DNA from: Euphorbia lathyris
Lineage: Eukaryota > Streptophyta > Magnoliopsida > Malpighiales > Euphorbiaceae
NCBI RefSeq assembly: GCF_963576675.1
Contig: NC_088911.1
Coordinates: 29,000,501 to 29,064,500, forward strand
Length of the DNA stretch: 64,000 nucleotides
Direction of reading: 5' to 3'
The position numbers and the translations under genes are program-made. The number at the start of each line of letters is the position of its first letter. The first letter of the stretch is position 1. The notes under the pieces were generated by a model. That model did no database searches and was not told the origin of the DNA. It was given only the letters and a program-made list of their open reading frames with translations. Shown here one piece after another: positions 59,031 through 64,000 of this stretch.

Positions 59031-59701
59031 TAAAGATTGTGGGCTGCTATATACCGCACCCAAATTCCGGTCCACCGCCCATTTTTGACATATTTGCCCT
59101 CCTCACTTTTTCTAACAAAAAATTCAATTCTCTCAAATTCTCTCTACCTTCTTAGGATTTTCAAAAACCAGAGCTAAAATTCAAATTCTCTCAAATCCTC
59201 GGTACCTGAATATATAAAAAAATGCATAATAGGTTATCATAATGTACATTAAAAATTTAAAAAAATAGTTCGGGGCAATTTCTCCTAATTTTTTGCCTGA
59301 ACGGGCAGCATGCCCGTTTCACCATGGGTGGAAACGGGCAGCGCGTACCACCCGTTCCATCGGTGGAACAGGTGGCGCATACCACCCGTTCCCTAGGCCG
59401 AACGGGTAGTTCATCCGTTCGGCCTACGGAACGGGAGTACGCTCTACCCGTTCAGGCAAAAATCAAAAAAAAATAAAAATAAAAAATTAACCAAACACGT
59501 ATTTAAGAATCGTAATATTACATCGTGTTCGAAATCATTATCTTCGGGAATGCTTGGGTCCATTTTTTTAAAACCGGGATTTTTGCTCGGGAGAGAGAGC
59601 TTTTAAGATTTTGGATGAAATAAAATGAGAAGGGCAATATGGTAAAGAGGGGGCGGTGGACCGGAATTTGGATGCGATGAATAGCAATACCCTAAAGATT
59701 T
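59031..59701. mobile_element. Mutator-like MITE (653 bp) with 9-bp target duplication
   Basis: The element spans about 59040-59692. Its termini are inverted repeats of at least 36 bp with a perfect core CCAAATTCCGGTCCACCGCC-like segment; the outer part TGCTAT is also shared. The flanks TAAAGATTG (59031-59039) and TAAAGATTT (59693-59701) are a 9-bp duplication with one mismatch, the Mutator-like length. No transposase is present. Confidence 0.7.
59290..59462. repeat. Internal palindromic core of the MITE
   Basis: TTTTTGCCTGAACGGG (59290-59305) is exactly inverted at 59447-59462. Between them lie further dyads such as AACGGGCA/TGCCCGTT and CCGAACGG/CCGTTCGG, so the core can fold into a branched structure. 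It is much richer in GC than the rest of the element. Confidence 0.8.
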
Positions 59702-60232
59702 CAATCAGCCATAAAATGCAGTGATAAATCCACATCAGACCCAGTTGACACCAACTTATTATTTCAGATAATATTACTCCTTAGCTTCTAGATGGTCCAA
59801 AGAGTGATAGCAGCTCGACACACAAATCTTTAGGCAAGGACGAACATAACGTAAAAAACTATAGCTAAGAAACTCAAGGTTGAAGACTGAGTATTAATAC
59901 CAATATGAGCCCATCAGGACGTAGCACCAGCACATCCTACAAAAATATAGTAGTCATGCTCGACATTAACTAAACAAAAAGGGCATATAATGGGAATATT
60001 CATACGACGCATCCACGATATATAGCGTGTAGGGAGATAGTTCGAGCATAACTTCCACAAAAAACGTTTTCATTTTGGGAGGCAGATTTAGGGCCCACAA
60101 ATTCTTCCAACCATCCACAACAATTGAGTTATTTCGACTAGCCTCAACGGCACGGTAACCAGATTTTGAAGTGAAATATCGCCCTTTGTATGATGCCAGC
60201 TCAATTTATCTGTTGAGGCATGAATTGGAATA

Positions 60233-60487
60233 TTAAGTGTAACGACCCGGTTCGGAGTGGGTGGCGCCGGGGTAGAAGGCCTGAGCAAGGAGCGGTCCTA
60301 AGGGATGGCAATGGGGTAGGAATGAACTGAATCCCACATCGGAAATGGAGAGGGAGTGATTGAGGCTTATTAGTAAGATGTGAATCCAATACATGCTGAC
60401 GCGTTTTAAAGCCGTGAGACCCAATGTGTTGGATTTGGGCAAGAGCGGACAATATCTACATAGTATTGGGCAGGGTGTTACATTAAG
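60233..60487. mobile_element. 245-bp solo LTR (TRIM-like) with 5-bp target duplication
   Basis: It runs from TGTAACGACCC (60238) to GGTGTTACA (60482) with inverted ends TGTAAC/GTTACA. It is flanked by TTAAG at 60233-60237 and 60483-60487. Internal motifs CCCACATCGGAAATGG, GACGCGTTTTAAAGCCGTGA and GCGGACAATATCTACA are, as I recall, widespread in plant short LTR elements. Its removal restores the LINE 5 reading. Confidence 0.85.
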
Positions 60488-60791
60488 TTTGACAATCATA
60501 TTAGGTTCCTCTAGAACAAAGATGATATCAATATTACCCTGATCCCAGATTTTAGAACCCGAAATAAAAGGCGTAGCCACGTTATCAACCTCATGACCGA
60601 TGATAATAGGGGAAGTCACCTTAAAGTTGGACTCCTTATTAATCCAAGGACCACTCCAAATGGAAATAGAACAACCATCTTCAATCTTCCACCACAAATC
60701 AACTGAAATGACTCTTATAAAACATCAAACATCCCTCCAAACAAAACTAGGATTAGTGCTTAAATTAGAGGAAATGAAAGTATTACTAAGA

Positions 60792-60809
60792 TTTTTTTTT
60801 TTTTTTTTT
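60792..60809. repeat. T18 homopolymer
   Basis: A run of 18 T at the upstream edge of LINE 5. It may be the poly(A) of a lost minus-strand element; nothing else supports that. Confidence 0.5.
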
Positions 60810-60879
60810 GAAGATTTTACTAATCAAAATATGTGAATTTGTTCATATATTATTTGAGGTTTATACAACCGTTATTATT

Positions 60880-61097
60880 ATTTATCTATTGCGAAGTGAG
60901 CCATCTACATTTATCAAAATCCAATATATCATAAACGAATTAAAAATTAAGCATATTGAGTTAGATTACCATTTTATTGGTTGTAAAATGCGATGATATA
61001 TCTATTCATATTTCAGGACAACTTGCTAATATTTTAACCAAACTATTAGTTGGTTCAGTTTTTCATAATCTTATTAAGCTATTAGGGCTTGATTGAT
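60880..61097 (+). pseudogene. Ty1/copia RNase H C-terminal remnant
   Basis: The frame 60808-60996 ends with KHIELDYHFIG, the usual copia RNase H motif (KHIE.D.HF). After a frameshift the next frame reads ISIHISGQLANILTKLL and VFHNLIKLLGLD followed by a stop, matching the end of copia pol. Only this tail remains, and no LTR was identified after it. Confidence 0.65.
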
Positions 61098-61985
61098 TTG
61101 TGTTCTTCTATACAAGAAGGTTGACGTTAGGTCTTTGTTTGAGTTAGCTTAGTCAAGTCTATATGTGTAGACATGTTCATGAGTTGGCTAGCGGGTGGGG
61201 TGGACTAGGCCGTATTTAACCGGGATTAACACATAATTACCTTGATCAAGTCTATACTTGTCTGCACTATATTTACATTGGATTTGGGTTGGGCTGGGCC
61301 AGGTTAATAGAACCGATTCTCAAATCTAGTCTAACAATTAATATATTTATATTTACAAAATAAATAAATTAAAATTAAAATTAAATTATGGTTATAACAA
61401 TAAATATACAACAAATCAAAATTTAGTTGATTAATGTAATAATATTCAATCAACATAATTCAAAATAAATAAATATAATAATTTTGAATGAGTGAATCAC
61501 AAGATTAATAATATTCTTATTAAATCATAAACTTTGCTAACTATTACATTTATACTATCCTAGGTGTGCTGATCAAGCAAATTTCTTGGCTAAGGAAATA
61601 AAGGACAAGACAAGTGTTTAAATCTGAACCATGGATTAATTCTGATTTATGATGAGTGGTGGTGATTCACTTAGAGTATTGGTTGGATGAGGTGATGACT
61701 ATCATAAGGAATGGACTGCTTCTGGAATATACCATCATTGGCGAAATGACAAAGATGCCCTTATTGCTGTGCAAAAATGGAAATGTCCTTGGCAACTTAA
61801 GGGTCACGTTTGCTCTCTTTATTATTGCGGAAGATAAGAAGATATCTTCATTTGTCAGGCTATTTGATCACTTCATCTTTCTTCTTCCTCGTGGAAATCC
61901 AAAAGTCTTCTTCTTCTTCTTTGTATAACTTCATCTTCTTTGTAAATGAACTTCTACTTTCATTCATATCGTTTCAATAGTTTCA
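61098..61985. other. AT-rich spacer; its right part may be LTR of the next copia element
   Basis: No gene is visible. From about 61620 to 61985 the sequence may be the LTR of the minus-strand copia element: it lies directly after the polypurine-like TTTGAGGGAGGG (minus strand, about 61990-62001). The other LTR is outside the window. Confidence 0.35.
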
Positions 61986-64000
61986 ATACCCTCCCTCAAA
62001 CTATGCTTGGTATAAATTCCTCAAGCCTAGTTTGCTGATAAAAAACCTAAGTTGTGGAGAATGTTGTGCTTTTGTAAAAAGATCCGCTAACTGCAAAGCA
62101 GGTGGAATCGACATCAAACGAACAAGGCCGGCTTGAACACATTCTCGAATCACATGACAATCAATGTCTATGTGTTCCGGTCGTTCGTGGAAGACTGGAT
62201 TCTGGGCTATGTGCATGGCCGATGTGTTGTCACAAAACAAAAGAGAAGCCATCGACGATGGTGTTTTCAGGTCTCGTAAGAGATTTGTGAGCCAATGGAG
62301 CTCGCAAGATGTTGTAGCCATGGCCCTATACTTCGCTTCTGAGGAAGATCTGGAGACGGTTTTCTACTTCTTCGATCTCCAAGAGATTAGAGCAGATTCG
62401 AGGAAGACGGCGTATCCGGTGACCGATTTCCGTGTTTCGTGACAAGTTGCCCAGTCCGAGTCTGTGAAGGCTTATAACTGCAGATCGTCCCCTTGAGGTA
62501 ACGCAACACTCTCTGATGTGTTCTGATTTTCAATAGTTGGTTGCATGGGATGCTGGGATAATTGGTTTACTATATATGTGATGTATGGTCTCGTGTGTGT
62601 GAGATCGAGCAATTTTCCTATCAGTTGCCTGTATGATGTGTTTTCTAAAAGTGTTTTGTCATTGTGGTTTGGCTTGTAGTTTGGTAAGGTTGGGGATGAG
62701 GTTGGTTTGCAGTCAATGAATCCCATATCCTGTAACAATTCTAATACATACTTCCTTTATGACATGTGGAGCCCCTGACTGCTGCGTGAGAACTCAAAAC
62801 CCAGGAAGTAGTGTATGGTTCTAAGGTCTTTGATGCTAAATGCCTCATTCAGGTGTCTTTTGGCCAAGTTGATGGTTTGCATGTCGTTTCCCGCGAGAAT
62901 TACATCATTAACGTATATCAACAACACGGTTACCTGCTCTGTTTCTCCCTTTGTGAATAAGGATGGGTCAACAACTGACTGAGCGAAGCCCATTTCCTTC
63001 ATGGTGGCCGTTAACTTGGCATTCCACTGCCTGCCCACTTAGCGGAGCCCGTAAAGGGCTTTGTTGAGTTGGCATACTTGTCATGGGTTCTGCGGAGTCA
63101 TCCCTGGTGGCATCGCCATATAGTCATCTTCGCTTAATTCCCCATGTAAGTATGCGTTATCAATGTCTAATTGGTGTATGTGCCAGTTCTTGGCAATGGC
63201 CACTATTAAGAGAGTTCTGATGGTTGTAAATTTTGCTATAGGGGTGAAGGTGGCTGTGAAATCTACTCCTTCTTGATGGTTGTAAATTTTGCTATAGGGG
63301 TGAAGGTGGCTGTGAAATCTACTCCTTCTTGATGGGTGTATCCCTTCGCCACTAGTCTGGCCTTAAACCTTGCAATGCTCCCATCAGCCTTGTTCTTGAT
63401 TTTCTAGACCCATCGATAGCCTATGGGCTTTTGCCCACAAGTAATGTTACCAAGTTCCAAGTTTGATTAGTTTCTAAAGCTGCTAACTCCTTGTTCATTG
63501 CATCCACCAAATTCTGTTCTGGCTTGGCTTCTTGATATGTTGCAGGTTCTCGGTGGTATGTGAGATTGATTGTGAAAGCTTTTTTTGCTGGAGAGAGCTT
63601 ATCATAAGAAAGATGTTTGGACAAGGCATGTGGGGATTTGGTGAGACACAGCAAGGTGGAGCCTGGCACCAATGCTAGATGATAATCCCTGAAATAGGTC
63701 GGAAGTTTCCTTGTTCTCTGTGGTCTTGTATTGCCTTATTGATCTTCATGTGTTGTTGCCTCTTCTTGTTCATAAATCTCGTCAATTTCTTGTATTTCAT
63801 CAACATGATGTGTTGTTTCTGGTATTGCTTGTTGTGAATCTATAATGCATGGCTCATCTTTATCTTCACTCATGGCTACTCTGTGAAGTAAGTCCAATTC
63901 TTCCTCACCGCAACATGGTATTTCCGCCTTCTGATTTCCTTCTAAAAAGGGAAAGAACTCCTCAAAGATTCTCACATGCCTGGAAAAGAAAATGATGTTA
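61986..64000 (-). pseudogene. Ty1/copia polyprotein, reverse transcriptase and RNase H part, running off the window
   Basis: On the minus strand the parts are in copia order. A linker (EDKDEPCIID) begins near 63975, and the reverse transcriptase start (AMNKELAALETNQTW) follows near 63500. Then [35 protein letters not shown], and LLIYVNDVILAGND, where the catalytic YVDD reads YVND. After these come YRQLIGKLLDLTHTRPYI and an RNase H ending in SAMHIAQNPVFHERPEHIDID and LADLFTKA, with a stop at 62001. A 56-bp tandem duplication and several stops break the frame. The integrase and gag parts lie outside the window. Confidence 0.8.
63219..63330. repeat. 56-bp tandem duplication in the copia reverse transcriptase
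   Basis: The unit starting GATGGTTGTAAATTTTGC occupies 63219-63274 and is repeated without visible change at 63275-63330. As 56 is not a multiple of three it shifts the frame. The identity of the copies points to a recent event. Confidence 0.85.

Larger units (their letters stand above)
58440..60790 (-). pseudogene. LINE 5 remnant: connection, zf-RVT and RNase H part of ORF2
   Basis: On the minus strand, WRDV and then WWKIEDGCSISIW (60700-60660) begin the region after the reverse transcriptase. It continues through the solo LTR insertion with IPIHASTDKLSWHHTKGDISLQN (in pieces, 60240-60150). RNase H starts with NCNIDASI (about 58950), continues with TEALALCKAIL in another frame, and ends with the frame 58707-58507 (RIVNVVVHIVTRN). 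It lacks the endonuclease and reverse transcriptase. Frameshifts are numerous. Two younger insertions (59040-59692 and 60238-60482) split it. Confidence 0.65.

Noticed and set aside
60238..60482. 5S rRNA-bearing (Cassandra-type) LTR
   Set aside because: I could not see the characteristic 5S promoter motifs in the 245 bp, so only a TRIM-like label is used.
1..64000. A host protein-coding gene
   Set aside because: Every frame with recognisable motifs belongs to a transposable element, and the remaining frames are short, antisense or in repeats.

Overview
This window looks like repeat-rich intergenic DNA of a flowering plant, most likely a eudicot. It is AT-rich and built almost wholly of plant-type transposable elements (plant L1-like LINEs with DUF4283/zinc-knuckle ORF1s, Ty1/copia and Ty3/gypsy LTR elements, hAT and Mutator-like DNA elements) plus one large satellite array. 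I found no convincing host gene, tRNA or rRNA, so the species cannot be named from this sequence.

Layout. 1-4762: 3' end of a Sirevirus-like copia element with a broken accessory ORF and its 3' LTR, apparently nested in another LTR (4768-5716). 5717-9974: 3' part of an Athila-like gypsy element with one ORF, a hairpin-rich 3' UTR and a 3' LTR. 10806-15292: LINE 1, cut off in its reverse-transcriptase ORF by a 13.8-kb satellite (15293-29109). The satellite monomer is about 129 bp. Its main part is six tandem copies of a 15-monomer, 1950-bp higher-order repeat, preceded by an older 11-monomer (1415-bp) arrangement. 29990-38056: a solo LTR of a chromovirus-like element (duplication GGAGT) split by LINE 2, a nearly full-length insertion with a perfect 17-bp target duplication.

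38530-46250: a Ty1/copia integrase remnant split by a complete minus-strand LTR element (39250-45947, duplication CATTT). That element has a Met-tRNA primer site, a polypurine tract and a decayed polyprotein: a coiled-coil/acidic N-terminus, a retropepsin, and a region of five 55-residue tandem repeats where reverse transcriptase and integrase would be expected. It also holds an insertion resembling an Athila-type solo LTR. This non-autonomous element and the satellite are the most unusual items here. 46621-52120: LINE 3, carrying a hAT remnant (50891-52095). 52490-56690: LINE 4 (minus). 58440-60790: LINE 5 (minus), carrying a Mutator-like MITE and a 245-bp solo LTR. 60880-61097: end of a copia pol (plus). 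61986-64000: a copia pol (minus) running off the window.

The genes do not form a host pathway; the order is a record of nested insertions. Most reading frames carry a few stops or frameshifts, and several lesions fit C-to-T decay of methylated DNA. Many joins are dated relative to each other by intact target-site duplications, which I checked by eye in the sequence. Family names rest on recognised motifs, not on database searches.
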